Assembly (NCBI RefSeq): GCF_020177575.1
Contig: NZ_JAHTBK010000001.1
Span: 930,001 to 994,000 of the forward strand
DNA length: 64,000 nt
Source: Hasllibacter sp. MH4015
GTDB lineage: Bacteria > Pseudomonadota > Alphaproteobacteria > Rhodobacterales > Rhodobacteraceae
Direction: 5' to 3'
Shown in pieces: positions 26,613 through 35,387 of the stretch. The first letter of the stretch is position 1. The number at the start of each line of letters is the position of its first letter. The notes below the pieces were generated by a model, which made no database searches, had not been told where the DNA came from, and saw nothing but the letters and a program-made list of their open reading frames with translations. A program made the translations under genes and the position numbers.

Positions 26613-27640
26613 GGCTGGATCACCTTCCGGGTGTAGCGCCCGCCGAGCGATGTCAGGATCTCGTACCCGATGGTCCCTGCGGCCTCGGCCAATTGATCGA
26701 CCGTTTGGTGCGGACCGAGAATGTCGAGTGCCTTTGGCGGGTCCGCGCAATCCGTGACATCCACGGTGAGCAAATCCATCGAGACGCGCCCGACAAGGGG
26801 GCAGGGCGTATCGCCCGCCCACAGTTTGGCGCGCGCGGACATGGCGCGGATCAAGCCATCGGCGTACCCGGCCGATAGCGTTGCAATCCTGCGGGATGTG
26901 TCCGCGACATACGACGCGCCGTATCCCACGCTCTCCCCGGATGCCACATCCCGGACCTGGATCACGGGGAGGGACAGGCGCACGACGGGGCGCGCCGCTG
27001 CGAAAGGCAGGCCACCGTAGAGGCCCACGCCGGGGCGCGTCATGTCGAAATGGTAGTCTGGACCAAGCAGCGTGCCGCCGGTTGCAGCGAGTGATCGGGG
27101 CGTGTCGGTCGCGTCCGTCATGTCCCTGAAGGCAACCAGTTGCGCGGCATTCTGGGGGTGATCGGGTTCGTCGGCGCAGGCGAGGTGAGAGATCAAGAGC
27201 GTCGCGTCGCGCGCGTCCCCTCGGATGGACGCCCAATCGGCCGGTTCCATGCCAAGCCGGTTCATGCCGGTATCGAGTTGGATGCCGTAGGGCGCGTCGG
27301 GCAAGGATGACAGGTGCAGGGCAAGTTGCTCGGGCGCGTTCAGCATCGGGGTGAGCCGTGCATCGCGGAGGACGTCCGTGTCGCCCGTCATATGCCCGGA
27401 AAAGACATTGATCGTGGGGCCGGGTCCGAGACTCCTGCGGAGTGTCGCACCTTCTTCCGCAGTCGCGACGAAAAACGTCCGCGTGCCGGCCTTGGCGAGG
27501 GTTTGGGCCATTAGGGCGGCCCCCAGCCCGTAGCCGTCGGCCTTCACCACGGCCGCCGTCTCGCCCCCATGCATCGCCGCGAGGGCGCGGTAATTGGCGA
27601 CAAGCGCGCCAAGGTCGATGGTGAGGGTTCCGGAGGCCAT
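26609..27640 (-). CDS. alr: Alanine racemase
   Basis: The 343-residue PLP enzyme supplies D-alanine for peptidoglycan. The PLP-lysine is in [12 protein letters not shown] (about Lys33), and the catalytic tyrosine of the second domain is in GYGASYVA. The [12 protein letters not shown] block is present. It is slightly shorter than E. coli Alr. It lies between a FosA-like gene and mlaE on the minus strand, with all three likely co-transcribed. Confidence 0.95.
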   Translation of the reverse strand: MASGTLTIDLGALVANYRALAAMHGGETAAVVKADGYGLGAALMAQTLAKAGTRTFFVATAEEGATLRRSLGPGPTINVFSGHMTGDTDVLRDARLTPMLNAPEQLALHLSSLPDAPYGIQLDTGMNRLGMEPADWASIRGDARDATLLISHLACADEPDHPQNAAQLVAFRDMTDATDTPRSLAATGGTLLGPDYHFDMTRPGVGLYGGLPFAAARPVVRLSLPVIQVRDVASGESVGYGASYVADTSRRIATLSAGYADGLIRAMSARAKLWAGDTPCPLVGRVSMDLLTVDVTDCADPPKALDILGPHQTVDQLAEAAGTIGYEILTSLGGRYTRKVIQP

Positions 27641-27694
27641 GGGGCGGGGATGGGCTTTGCAGGCCGCGTGGTCAAGGGGGCGTGGGTGAGGTTG

Positions 27695-28102
27695 CTACGG
27701 TTTCAGGACGCGGACGCCTTTGTCGGGATGGCTGCGATAATGGACGAGGCGTGACGCGAGATCGCCGATATGCAGCTCCAGTTTGTGCCCGTCGGGGTCG
27801 AGGAAATAGAGCGAGGCACCTTCCGAGCGATTCACCTTCCACAGGGCCGCACGGGCGCTGATACGGGCGGCGAGGGCGTCAAAATCGGCCTTGCCGCACG
27901 AGAGCGCGATGTGCGTGTCATCGGCGCGCGTGGTCACATGATCGGCGCGTTCGAGGCACAACCAGATGCCACCCAGATCAAGGTATACGCTGCCGGGCGC
28001 ATCGGTAACTTGCCGCGCACCAAGCACGTCGCGGTAGAAGTCCAGCGCGCGGGGCAGGTCACTGACCGCAAGCGTGATGTGGTTGAGGCCGGTGATGGGC
28101 AT
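27695..28102 (-). CDS. FosA-like fosfomycin resistance glutathione transferase (VOC family)
   Basis: The 135-residue single VOC-fold protein begins MPITGLNHITLAVSDL. Candidate metal ligands His8, His64 and Glu109 fall where FosA has His7, His64 and Glu110. The FosA block NRSEGAS then YFLDPDGHKLELHIGDLA is intact, with Lys89, Ser93 and Arg118 near the fosfomycin-phosphonate site. FosA adds glutathione to fosfomycin, a cell-wall inhibitor. Activity is inferred, and a generic VOC enzyme remains possible. It sits between dnaB and alr, 54 bases from alr. Confidence 0.8.
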   Translation of the reverse strand: MPITGLNHITLAVSDLPRALDFYRDVLGARQVTDAPGSVYLDLGGIWLCLERADHVTTRADDTHIALSCGKADFDALAARISARAALWKVNRSEGASLYFLDPDGHKLELHIGDLASRLVHYRSHPDKGVRVLKP

Positions 28103-28150
28103 GGCGGCAGGGAAAACGGATATGCACGGCGCGTCAAGCTGCGTGCGCGA

Positions 28151-29656
28151 TCAGAACCCCTGACCGTCGCCCTGCCACGGTTTGGCGAGATTGCCGAAAC
28201 GGGTGAATTTGCCCTCGAAGCTCAGTTCCACCGCCCCGACCGGGCCGTGGCGCTGCTTGCCGATGATGACTTCCGCCTTGCCGTGAAGGCTTTCCATGTC
28301 CTGCTGCCACTTGGTCATGGCTTCAAGGTTCTCCTCGCCCGGTTTTTCCCGCTCTTTGTAATATTCGCCGCGATAGACGAACATCACGACGTCCGCGTCC
28401 TGTTCAATCGACCCGGATTCGCGCAGGTCGCTGAGTTGCGGGCGCTTGTCCTCGCGGCTCTCCACTTGGCGGGAGAGCTGGGAAAGCGCGATGACCGGGA
28501 TGTCCAATTCCTTCGCGATGGCCTTGAGACCCTGGGTGATCTCGGACACTTCGTTGACGCGGTTGTCGGATCTGCCGGAGCCCTTGAGGAGCTGAAGGTA
28601 GTCCACGATCAGCAGATCGAGACCCTTGGGCGAGCGCTTCAGGCGGCGGGCGCGGGCGGCGACCTGCGCGATGGGCAAGGCGGGCGTGTCGTCGATATAG
28701 AGCGGGCAGCGTTCCAGATCGCCCGCGGCCTTGAGGTAGCGCTGGAATTCCTGCTCGTTCAGGTCGCCTTTACGGATCAGCTCCGACGGGATTTCAGCGG
28801 CCTCGGACAGGATACGCTGGGCCAACTGCGCCGATGACATCTCCAAGGAGAAGAAGCCCACGACGCCGCCGTCAACTGTACCCGTGGTGCCGTCTTCCTT
28901 CACGCCCTCGCGGTAGGCCTTGGCCACGTTGAACGCGATGTTGGTGGCAAGCGACGTCTTACCCATCGACGGGCGCCCGGCGAGGATCAGCAGATCGGAT
29001 TCGTGCAGCCCGCCAAGCATCCGGTCGAGATCCGTCAGCCCGGTCGAGACGCCTGCCAGCTGACCCTGGCGGTTGTAGGCGGCATTGGCCATCTGCACCG
29101 CGTCGTGCAGCGCAGAAAGGAAACTTTGGAAGCCCTTGTTGCTCGACCCGGTAGAGGCGAGCGCGAAAAGCTCGCTTTCTGCTTCGACGATCTGGTCATC
29201 GGGGGCCACGTCGTCGCGCATGGCGCGGGCGCGGTCGGTGACGCGGTTGCCGAGGTCGATCAACTCCCGCCGGATCGCAAGGTCATGGATCAACTGGCCG
29301 TAATCGCGCGCGGCAGACGTGGCGATTGCGGAGAGTTGCAGCTTCACGAGATATTCCGCGCCGCCAAGTTCTTTCAGGCCGGGAATATCGGAGGCGAAGG
29401 TCTTGAGCGTGGTGGCGTCGGTTTGCAGGCCCTTGGCGATGCGGGCGGCGGCCATGGAAAAAATCTCGGCATGGACCGGGTCGTGGAAATGGTCAGGTTT
29501 CACGAGATCATCGACCCGGTCGAGCACGTCGTTGGAGCTGAGGATCGCGCCAAGCAGCTGTTGTTCGGCTTCGATGTTATGGGGCAGGACGGGGGCCGCG
29601 TCCTCCGCCGAAGGATCGGTCGGTAGGTTCGGATTGAATGCGGCGACTTCGTTCAT
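28151..29656 (-). CDS. dnaB: Replicative DNA helicase
   Basis: The 501-residue hexameric helicase has an N-terminal primase-interacting domain (LPHNIEAEQQLLGAILSS), Walker A AGRPSMGKTSLA in the RecA-like C-terminal domain, Walker B GLDLLIVDYLQLL, and arginine-finger region DLRESGSIEQDADVVMF. It unwinds the replication fork. GGGGGAG upstream supports MNEVAAF as the start over a TTG four codons earlier. Confidence 0.97.
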   Translation of the reverse strand: MNEVAAFNPNLPTDPSAEDAAPVLPHNIEAEQQLLGAILSSNDVLDRVDDLVKPDHFHDPVHAEIFSMAAARIAKGLQTDATTLKTFASDIPGLKELGGAEYLVKLQLSAIATSAARDYGQLIHDLAIRRELIDLGNRVTDRARAMRDDVAPDDQIVEAESELFALASTGSSNKGFQSFLSALHDAVQMANAAYNRQGQLAGVSTGLTDLDRMLGGLHESDLLILAGRPSMGKTSLATNIAFNVAKAYREGVKEDGTTGTVDGGVVGFFSLEMSSAQLAQRILSEAAEIPSELIRKGDLNEQEFQRYLKAAGDLERCPLYIDDTPALPIAQVAARARRLKRSPKGLDLLIVDYLQLLKGSGRSDNRVNEVSEITQGLKAIAKELDIPVIALSQLSRQVESREDKRPQLSDLRESGSIEQDADVVMFVYRGEYYKEREKPGEENLEAMTKWQQDMESLHGKAEVIIGKQRHGPVGAVELSFEGKFTRFGNLAKPWQGDGQGF

Positions 29657-29943
29657 CTGCTCCCCCAAGCGTGTGGTCCGGTTGCCCGCGTCGGGGCACT
29701 GCTCTGATGGCCCGCCCTCGGGGTCTGGTAGGACCGGGGCGCTGTTGATCCGGCGGGTATAACGCGACGGCCTGCGGCGGCGTCAATCTGGATATCCTGT
29801 GGGTAAGTCAGGACAAGTAAGGGCAAGGTGGCGAGGCGCAGATATTGCGCTTCAAGAGTGCAATTCGTCAAGATGTTGCTGTCAGGCCCGGTTTACGTGA
29901 CGCATCGGACACGGAAAAAGATATTTGTGGAGGACGGGACGCG

Positions 29944-30624
29944 TCAACTCAGCCCGCGATCCGCGCGCCAGCCTTCGGGGTCTTGGAGGAATCGCTCCAC
30001 CTCGGCGATCGTGTCTTCGGTGAAGTCGCCACCGCGCCGCGCCTCGGCGATGACATCGGCCCATGTCGTGAGCCAATGCAGCTCAATCCCGTTGTCGCGC
30101 AGCGTCGGGATCGCTTGGTCGAAAATGCCGTAATAGAAGATGACGGCGGTGTGGTTGCACATAGCACCGGTCTTGCGGATTGCGTCCACGAAGCTGAGTT
30201 TGGAACCGCCATCGGTGGTCAGATCCTCGACCAGAAGCACGCGCTCCCCCTCGCGCATGTCGCCTTCGATCTGGGCGGTGCGGCCATGGCCCTTGGGCTT
30301 CTTGCGGACATAGGACATCGGCAGGGCCATGCGTTCCGCCACCAGGGCCGCGAAGGGAATGCCCGCCGTCTCACCGCCCGCGATGTTGTCAAATGCCTCC
30401 AGCCCCGCCGCGCGCATCACCTTACAGGCGAGAAAATCCATGAGCGTGGAGCGGACGCGGGGAAACGCGATGGGTTTGCGGCAGTCGATATAGGTCGGCG
30501 CCTGTTTGCCGGATGTGTGGGTGAAGAGCGTGTCGGTGTTGAAATGGACCGCCTTGATATCCAGCAGCATCCGGGCGGTCATCGCCGCCATCGTGGTATC
30601 ATCGGGATAGGTGGAGGGGATCAT
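29944..30624 (-). CDS. pyrE: Orotate phosphoribosyltransferase
   Basis: The 226-residue enzyme joins orotate to PRPP in pyrimidine synthesis. The PRPP motif [17 protein letters not shown] and the catalytic loop lysine region RKKPKGHGR are present. I use the MIPSTYPD start, because longer frames run into the intergenic repeat. It follows pyrC on the minus strand after 80 bases that contain a GATATTTTC repeat. The 287 bases between it and dnaB hold nothing that I can identify. Confidence 0.94.
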   Translation of the reverse strand: MIPSTYPDDTTMAAMTARMLLDIKAVHFNTDTLFTHTSGKQAPTYIDCRKPIAFPRVRSTLMDFLACKVMRAAGLEAFDNIAGGETAGIPFAALVAERMALPMSYVRKKPKGHGRTAQIEGDMREGERVLLVEDLTTDGGSKLSFVDAIRKTGAMCNHTAVIFYYGIFDQAIPTLRDNGIELHWLTTWADVIAEARRGGDFTEDTIAEVERFLQDPEGWRADRGLS

Positions 30625-30664
30625 TGCGTCGTCCTGATGTGGCGCGCCGGGCATGCGCTGCGCA

Positions 30665-30704
30665 GCCTCCGGCGGGGATATTTTCGGCACATGGAAGACA
30701 GGGG
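30665..30704 (+). repeat. Intergenic repeat with GATATTTTC core (copy 2)
   Basis: The core GCCTCCGGCGGGGATATTTT followed by CGGCACATGGAAGACAGGG is identical to the copy at 5765-5803. It lies between pyrC and pyrE, antisense to both, and abuts the pyrC stop codon. Confidence 0.88.
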
Positions 30705-31748
30705 TCAGTCCACAACGTGCCAGTGAAGCGCGTGGCCCGGATCGAACAGGGTGAGCGGGCCATCGGGGGTGTCGTATTTTGCCTTGTAGATCGCGGGGGC
30801 GTCGCGTTTTTCGAGGGTGAGCGTCGCCGTGTTGGGTGCGAGGCCGTAGCGCGCGGGACCGTTGAGCGAGGTGAACGCCTCAAGCCTGTCGAGCGCGCCT
30901 TCCTCCTCGAACACATGGGCGAGGCAGGACATCGTGTTGGGGGCCGAAAACACGCCCGCACAGCCACAGGCGGTTTCCTTGGCCGCGTCCAGATGCGGCG
31001 CGCTGTCGGTGCCAAGAAAGAAGCGGGGATGGCCGGATGTGGCAGCACGGCGCAGCGCCTGCTGGTGCTCGGCGCGCTTCACGATGGGCAGGCAATAATA
31101 GTGGGGCCGAATCCCACCGACAAGCATGTGATTGCGGTTGATCATCAGGTGGTGCGTCGTGATCGTTCCCGCGATGTCGCCCGCCGCCTCTCGAACGTAA
31201 TCGACGCCGTGGGAGGTGGTGATATGTTCGAGCGTCACTTTCAGCTCCGGGATATCGCGAAGCAGCGGATCAAGCACTGTGTCGATGAACACCTGTTCGC
31301 GGTCGAAGATGTCGACATCGTGGGTCGTGACCTCGCCGTGGATACAGAGCGGGAGGCCGATTTCGGCCATGCGTTCAAGGACCGGGTAGACACTCTTGAG
31401 ATCGGTCACGCCCGATTGCGAGTTGGTCGTGGCCCCGGCGGGGTAGAGTTTGACGGCGGTGATCAAACCATCGGCATGGGCGGCCTGGACATCGTCGGGC
31501 TCCGTCCGCTCGGTCAGGTAGAGGGTCATGAGCGGGGTGAAATCCGCCCCGTCGGGCAGGGCGGCTTCGATCCGGTCACGGTAGGCGAGCGCATCTTCGG
31601 CGGTAACAACGGGCGGCACGAGGTTCGGCATGACGATCGCACGGGCGAAATGGCGGGCGGTTTCGGGCAGGACGCTCCGCATCATGGCGCCGTCGCGCAG
31701 GTGAAGGTGCCAGTCGTCGGGGCGGCGGATCGTGATACGTGTCGTCAT
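30705..31748 (-). CDS. pyrC: Dihydroorotase
   Basis: The 347-residue class II dihydroorotase cyclises carbamoyl aspartate. The zinc His-x-His is in [13 protein letters not shown], the carbamylated lysine in [15 protein letters not shown], and the metal Asp region is FLGTDSAPH. The length matches the E. coli PyrC class. I start it at [13 protein letters not shown]. It is divergent from ureD, and the 281 bases between them must carry both promoters, although I found no convincing motif. Confidence 0.95.
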   Translation of the reverse strand: MTTRITIRRPDDWHLHLRDGAMMRSVLPETARHFARAIVMPNLVPPVVTAEDALAYRDRIEAALPDGADFTPLMTLYLTERTEPDDVQAAHADGLITAVKLYPAGATTNSQSGVTDLKSVYPVLERMAEIGLPLCIHGEVTTHDVDIFDREQVFIDTVLDPLLRDIPELKVTLEHITTSHGVDYVREAAGDIAGTITTHHLMINRNHMLVGGIRPHYYCLPIVKRAEHQQALRRAATSGHPRFFLGTDSAPHLDAAKETACGCAGVFSAPNTMSCLAHVFEEEGALDRLEAFTSLNGPARYGLAPNTATLTLEKRDAPAIYKAKYDTPDGPLTLFDPGHALHWHVVD

Positions 31749-32029
31749 GGCACCCGCGCTACACCCTTGCGCCGTGCGGAACAAGATGTGGGCTGTGGTG
31801 GGATCGCGGGACTGTAGTATCAGGTGATGGTTAAAGGTGTGCTGTCGCACCGGAGTTGCGGCACCAGGACAGACATGTGCATTGCCGCCGAAGTTCGTCC
31901 AAGACGGACTCGGATCGCGCATTGGTTGCGTCCGGAAAATGCCCGCGAAATAGGCAGTTGCACGCGAAAATATCGGGATCGGGCGAGTTCGCTTGCCCCC
32001 TTCGCCGCGTCGCGCCTACGCTCAGGGCA

Positions 32030-32833
32030 ATGTTTGACGCTGCCGCACTCCCATCCCATCAGCGGGTGAAGGGCCGGGCCTTGGCCCGACTGGAAGACGG
32101 GCTTCTGCGCGATCTCAGGCAGGAAGGCTCCGCCAAGGTGATGTTGCCCCGCGTCTTCGGGCGCGCGCCGGAGGTCGTGTTCCTCAATACGGCGGGCGGG
32201 ATCACCGGGGGCGACCGGCTGGATTATGCACTGGATGTCACCTCTGGCGCAGCATTGGGCACGACGCAGACGGCGGAACGGCTTTATCGGAGCCATGGTC
32301 CTGCGGGAACCGTGACGACGCGCCTGACGCTGGGCCCGGGGGCGAAGCTGGCCTGGCTGCCGCAGGAACTGATCCTCTATGACGGCGGGCGGCTCGACCG
32401 GCGGCTGGAGATCGACATGGCCGAAGATGCGGACCTCGTCATGCTGGAGACGCTGGTTTTGGGCCGTGCCGCGATGGGGGAGCGGGTGCGCGACCTCTCG
32501 CTCAGGGATTGGCGCGAAGTGCGCCGTAGCGGGCGGACCGTGATGGTCGAAGCCGTTCGGATCGGGACGGAGGATCTGGCAAGTGACAGCCCGGCGGGGC
32601 TGGGCGGGGCGGTGGCCTTGGCCACGCTGACATGCATCGCGCCTGACGCAGAGGATCGGTTGGACCGGGTGCGCGCCGCCCTTCCCCGAACGATCCGCTG
32701 CGCCGCAAGTGCGTGGGACGGCCGGCTGACCGCGCGGTTTATGGCGCACGATGCCCATCCGCTGCGCCGGGCCGTGGCCCGCGTGGCACATGTTCTGACC
32801 GGGGCACCGCTGCCCCGGGTTTGGCAAATCTAG
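32030..32833 (+). CDS. ureD: Urease accessory protein UreD
   Basis: The 267-residue nickel-insertion chaperone has the UreD blocks [28 protein letters not shown] and [13 protein letters not shown], ending [11 protein letters not shown]. It assembles with UreF and UreG on apo-urease. AGGG five bases upstream marks the start. It is the first gene of the urease operon, with ureA following after eight bases. Confidence 0.94.
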   Translation: MFDAAALPSHQRVKGRALARLEDGLLRDLRQEGSAKVMLPRVFGRAPEVVFLNTAGGITGGDRLDYALDVTSGAALGTTQTAERLYRSHGPAGTVTTRLTLGPGAKLAWLPQELILYDGGRLDRRLEIDMAEDADLVMLETLVLGRAAMGERVRDLSLRDWREVRRSGRTVMVEAVRIGTEDLASDSPAGLGGAVALATLTCIAPDAEDRLDRVRAALPRTIRCAASAWDGRLTARFMAHDAHPLRRAVARVAHVLTGAPLPRVWQI

Positions 32834-32841
32834 GAAAGCAA

Positions 32842-33159
32842 ATGAACCTGACGCCGAGAGAGAAGGATAAGCTGCTGATCAGCCTCGCCGCCATGGTGGC
32901 CCGAGGACGGCTGGAGCGGGGGTGCAAGCTCAACCACCCCGAGGCGATCGCGCTGATTACGGATTTCGTCGTGGAAGGCGCGCGCGACGGGCGTTCGGTT
33001 GCCGACCTCATGCAGGCGGGCGCCCACGTGATCCGCGCCGAGCAATGCATGGCGGGCGTACCGGAGATGATCCACGACGTACAGGTGGAGGCAACCTTCC
33101 CGGACGGCACGAAACTCGTCACAGTCCACCATCCGATCCGCCAGGGAGAGCGCGCATGA
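32842..33159 (+). CDS. ureA: Urease subunit gamma
   Basis: The 105-residue subunit begins [20 protein letters not shown] and contains [20 protein letters not shown] and [20 protein letters not shown], all typical of UreA. It is one of three structural subunits of the cytosolic nickel enzyme that splits urea to ammonia and carbamate. AGGAAAG is upstream. Its stop overlaps ureB (ATGA). Confidence 0.97.
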   Translation: MNLTPREKDKLLISLAAMVARGRLERGCKLNHPEAIALITDFVVEGARDGRSVADLMQAGAHVIRAEQCMAGVPEMIHDVQVEATFPDGTKLVTVHHPIRQGERA

Positions 33160-33461
33160 TCCCCGGTGAGGTAATGCCCGCCCCGGGCGAGATCGAGTTG
33201 AACGCGGGTGCTGCGGCCATCCGGGTCGACGTTGCCAATACCGGCGACCGTCCGGTCCAGATCGGCAGTCACTACCATTTCGGAGAGGCCAACGCGGCCT
33301 TGTCGTTTGACCGAGAGGCTGCGCGGGGAATGCGGCTCGATATTCCGTCCGGCACCGCGGTGCGGTTCGAACCGGGCCAGACGCGTGAGGTGCAGCTTGT
33401 TCCCTATGGTGGAGCGCGGCGGGTCTTCGGCTTCAACCAGCAGATCATGGGGGATTTATGA
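33156..33461 (+). CDS. ureB: Urease subunit beta
   Basis: The 101-residue subunit begins [18 protein letters not shown] and has [17 protein letters not shown] and [18 protein letters not shown], diagnostic of UreB. It is coupled to ureA by ATGA at its start, and by another ATGA at its end to an LprI-like gene rather than to ureC. Confidence 0.97.
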   Translation: MIPGEVMPAPGEIELNAGAAAIRVDVANTGDRPVQIGSHYHFGEANAALSFDREAARGMRLDIPSGTAVRFEPGQTREVQLVPYGGARRVFGFNQQIMGDL

Positions 33462-33820
33462 AGATTGCATTTGCCATCGCCCTGTTGTGGACCGCCCCGG
33501 CGATTGCACAGGAGCTTGATTGCTCCGACCGCTCTGCGTTGCCGCAGATTGCGCTGACGGAATGTGCGGCGCGGGACAATCAATTCTGGGACCGGCTCTT
33601 GAATGACGCCTACCAGCAGGTGATTGCGCGGTCCGATGCCGCGCGGGAGGAGAACCTGCGGGCCGCGCAACGGGCATGGATCACCTTTCGTGATCTGACC
33701 TGCCAAATGGAGGCAGCCGACTACGAAGGGGGGTCGATCCAGCCGATGATCCTGCAAGCCTGCCTTGCCCGTCTGACCGAACGCAGGGCGCGCGATCTTG
33801 AAACGTATCTGGGACGCTGA
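33458..33820 (+). CDS. LprI-like secreted protein (DUF1311)
   Basis: The 120-residue protein has a Sec signal peptide ([17 protein letters not shown], cleavage near 17-18) and a DUF1311 domain: Cys22 and Cys36 early, [27 protein letters not shown], and a final Cys before TERRARDLE. Members include LprI lysozyme inhibitors and many uncharacterised periplasmic proteins. It is coupled by ATGA to ureB. A periplasmic protein within a cytosolic urease operon is unexplained. Confidence 0.85.
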   Translation: MKIAFAIALLWTAPAIAQELDCSDRSALPQIALTECAARDNQFWDRLLNDAYQQVIARSDAAREENLRAAQRAWITFRDLTCQMEAADYEGGSIQPMILQACLARLTERRARDLETYLGR

Positions 33821-33855
33821 CGCGCCGGAGGGCGCAAAATCTGGGAGGAAAGCTG

Positions 33856-34671
33856 ATGTGTGATATTTGCGTGATGAATGCGGTGAAGGACCGAATGCTG
33901 TCGCGGCGAAACTTCTTCAAGGGAACGGCGGCTGCGGCGGTGGGCGCGGCGGCGACGGGCGGCATCACCGCCACACCGGCGCTTGCAGACGGCCATAGCG
34001 GGGTGGTGGATCTGACTCACACGCTTTCAGCCGAATTCCCGACCTATTTCGGAGAGCCCGGCTTCGGCGCGGAGCAGGTCTGGAACTTTGCGGATGCGGG
34101 CTTCAACCTGTTCAATCTGACGATCAACGAGCATACCGGCACCCATATCGACGCGCCGCTGCATTTCAGTGCCGACGGTCTGAGCGTTGATGAAATCCCC
34201 GTGGGCGATCTGGTGGCCCCGCTTTGCGTGATCGACATTGCGGCGCGTGCCGCGGAGGATGCCGATACGCAAGTCACGCCCGATGATGTGCAGGCCTGGG
34301 TCGACGCCAATGGCGCCATCCCCGACGGGGCTTGCGTGGCGATGCATTCCGGTTGGGCCGCGAAAGTGGACAGTGATGCGTTCCGGGGCTTCGATGGCGA
34401 GGCGCAGCACTATCCCGGTTTCCATATCGAGGCGACGCAGATGTTGCTGGAGACGGGGGCACGGTCGATCGCTGTGGACACGCTTTCGCTCGATCACGGG
34501 ATCTCGGCGGATTTCGCGACGCATTACGCGTGGTTGCCCACCGGTCGTTTCGGGATCGAAAACATCGCAGGCCTCGACCAGGTCCCGGCAAGTGGGGCGA
34601 CCATCATCGTCGGCGCACCCAAGCATCGTGGCGGCTCGGGCGGTCCGGCGCGCATCTTCGCGATGGTCTGA
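33856..34671 (+). CDS. Tat-exported cyclase family (kynurenine formamidase-like) protein
   Basis: The 271-residue protein has a twin-arginine signal (SRRNFFKGTAAAAVGAAATG, Arg17-Arg18) and an Ala-rich segment ending near ALADG. The metal-dependent cyclase motif HTGTHIDAPLHF lies at about 93-104. Family members hydrolyse N-formylkynurenine, isatin or other cyclic amides and lactones. Export to the periplasm argues against the kynurenine pathway. It sits inside the urease operon, and its stop overlaps the next gene (TGATG). Confidence 0.85.
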   Translation: MCDICVMNAVKDRMLSRRNFFKGTAAAAVGAAATGGITATPALADGHSGVVDLTHTLSAEFPTYFGEPGFGAEQVWNFADAGFNLFNLTINEHTGTHIDAPLHFSADGLSVDEIPVGDLVAPLCVIDIAARAAEDADTQVTPDDVQAWVDANGAIPDGACVAMHSGWAAKVDSDAFRGFDGEAQHYPGFHIEATQMLLETGARSIAVDTLSLDHGISADFATHYAWLPTGRFGIENIAGLDQVPASGATIIVGAPKHRGGSGGPARIFAMV

Positions 34672-35066
34672 TGGGGACCGCAGCGCTTTTGACAGACGAG
34701 GAGGTCAGCGCCGAGGCGCTGGCCGTTTTCGACGACATCCGGGCTGTGCGGGGAACTGACTACATCAACAATTTCTGGCGCGCGCTTGCCCATGATCCGG
34801 CGTTGCTCAAAGCGACGTGGGAGCGGTTGAAGGTTGTCATGGCCCCGGGCGCATTGGATCCGCTGGTGAAGGAGATGCTCTACGTCGCGGTGAGCACGGC
34901 AAACGGATGTTCGTACTGCGTGCATTCCCACACGGCGGGGGCGCGGGCCAAAGGGATGAGCGACGAGATGCACGCAGAGCTTCTGGCCGTGATCGGCATG
35001 GCGATGCAGACGAATGGGATCGTGACGGGGCTGCAAGTGCCGGTGGATGAGGTGTTTGAGGCGTGA
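34671..35066 (+). CDS. Carboxymuconolactone decarboxylase (AhpD-like) family protein
   Basis: The 131-residue all-helical protein has the AhpD-type redox motif CSYCVHSHTAGAR (Cys80, Cys83, His87) after LVKEMLYVAVSTANG. Such proteins are peroxidase partners or simple thiol oxidoreductases, and few are true decarboxylases. It is coupled (TGATG) to the cyclase gene, so the two form a pair inserted between ureB and ureC. Confidence 0.85.
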   Translation: MGTAALLTDEEVSAEALAVFDDIRAVRGTDYINNFWRALAHDPALLKATWERLKVVMAPGALDPLVKEMLYVAVSTANGCSYCVHSHTAGARAKGMSDEMHAELLAVIGMAMQTNGIVTGLQVPVDEVFEA

Positions 35067-35090
35067 GCAACGTCGGTCCAAGAGAACTGA

Positions 35091-35153
35091 GGGCTGCCCC
35101 CGACCGCGGGTGGGGGAGAAGCCCCCGCCCGGGGGGGCGGTCGGGGGCTGCCC
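35091..35153. repeat. Large GC-rich hairpin inside the urease operon
   Basis: The outer arms GGGCTGCCCCCGACCGC (35091-35107) and GCGGTCGGGGGCTGCCC (35137-35153) pair with one mismatch. Inside them GGGTGGGGG pairs with CCCCCGCCC around a short loop. No T-run follows on the plus strand. It may act as an mRNA stabiliser or attenuator ahead of ureC. Confidence 0.75.
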
Positions 35154-35188
35154 GGCCTGACGACCGGGCGGAGCGTTTGGTTAGCGTG

Positions 35189-35287
35189 TCACCACAAGCA
35201 AAAGCTCTGTCCTATGCTGTGAAGGATCGGCGCAAGCAGCGTCGCTGCGATTGCCGCAATCCCCAGCAAAATTTGAGTCAGGTTCAT
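35189..35287 (-). CDS. Possible 32-residue membrane microprotein upstream of ureC
   Basis: The ORF starts MNLTQILLGIAAIAATLLAP and ends with SFCLW. It is essentially one hydrophobic helix with a short polar tail. AAGGAGA with nine-base spacing precedes the ATG, a near-ideal ribosome binding site. It runs antisense to the urease operon in the only gap that could hold it. No family is recognised. It could be a toxin-like or regulatory peptide, or chance. Confidence 0.45.
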   Translation of the reverse strand: MNLTQILLGIAAIAATLLAPILHSIGQSFCLW

Positions 35288-35387
35288 GTCGAAGTCTCCT
35301 TTCTTGATGACATTCGACACCCCATTATTCACATGCCTGCCAACGTAATCATGCACCGACTTTTGCGTTGAAATTAGAGGACAACCC

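Noticed and set aside
29657-29943. Possible small ORF between dnaB and pyrE
   Set aside because: The only frames lack ribosome binding sites, domains or sensible composition. The region is more likely the dnaB promoter.
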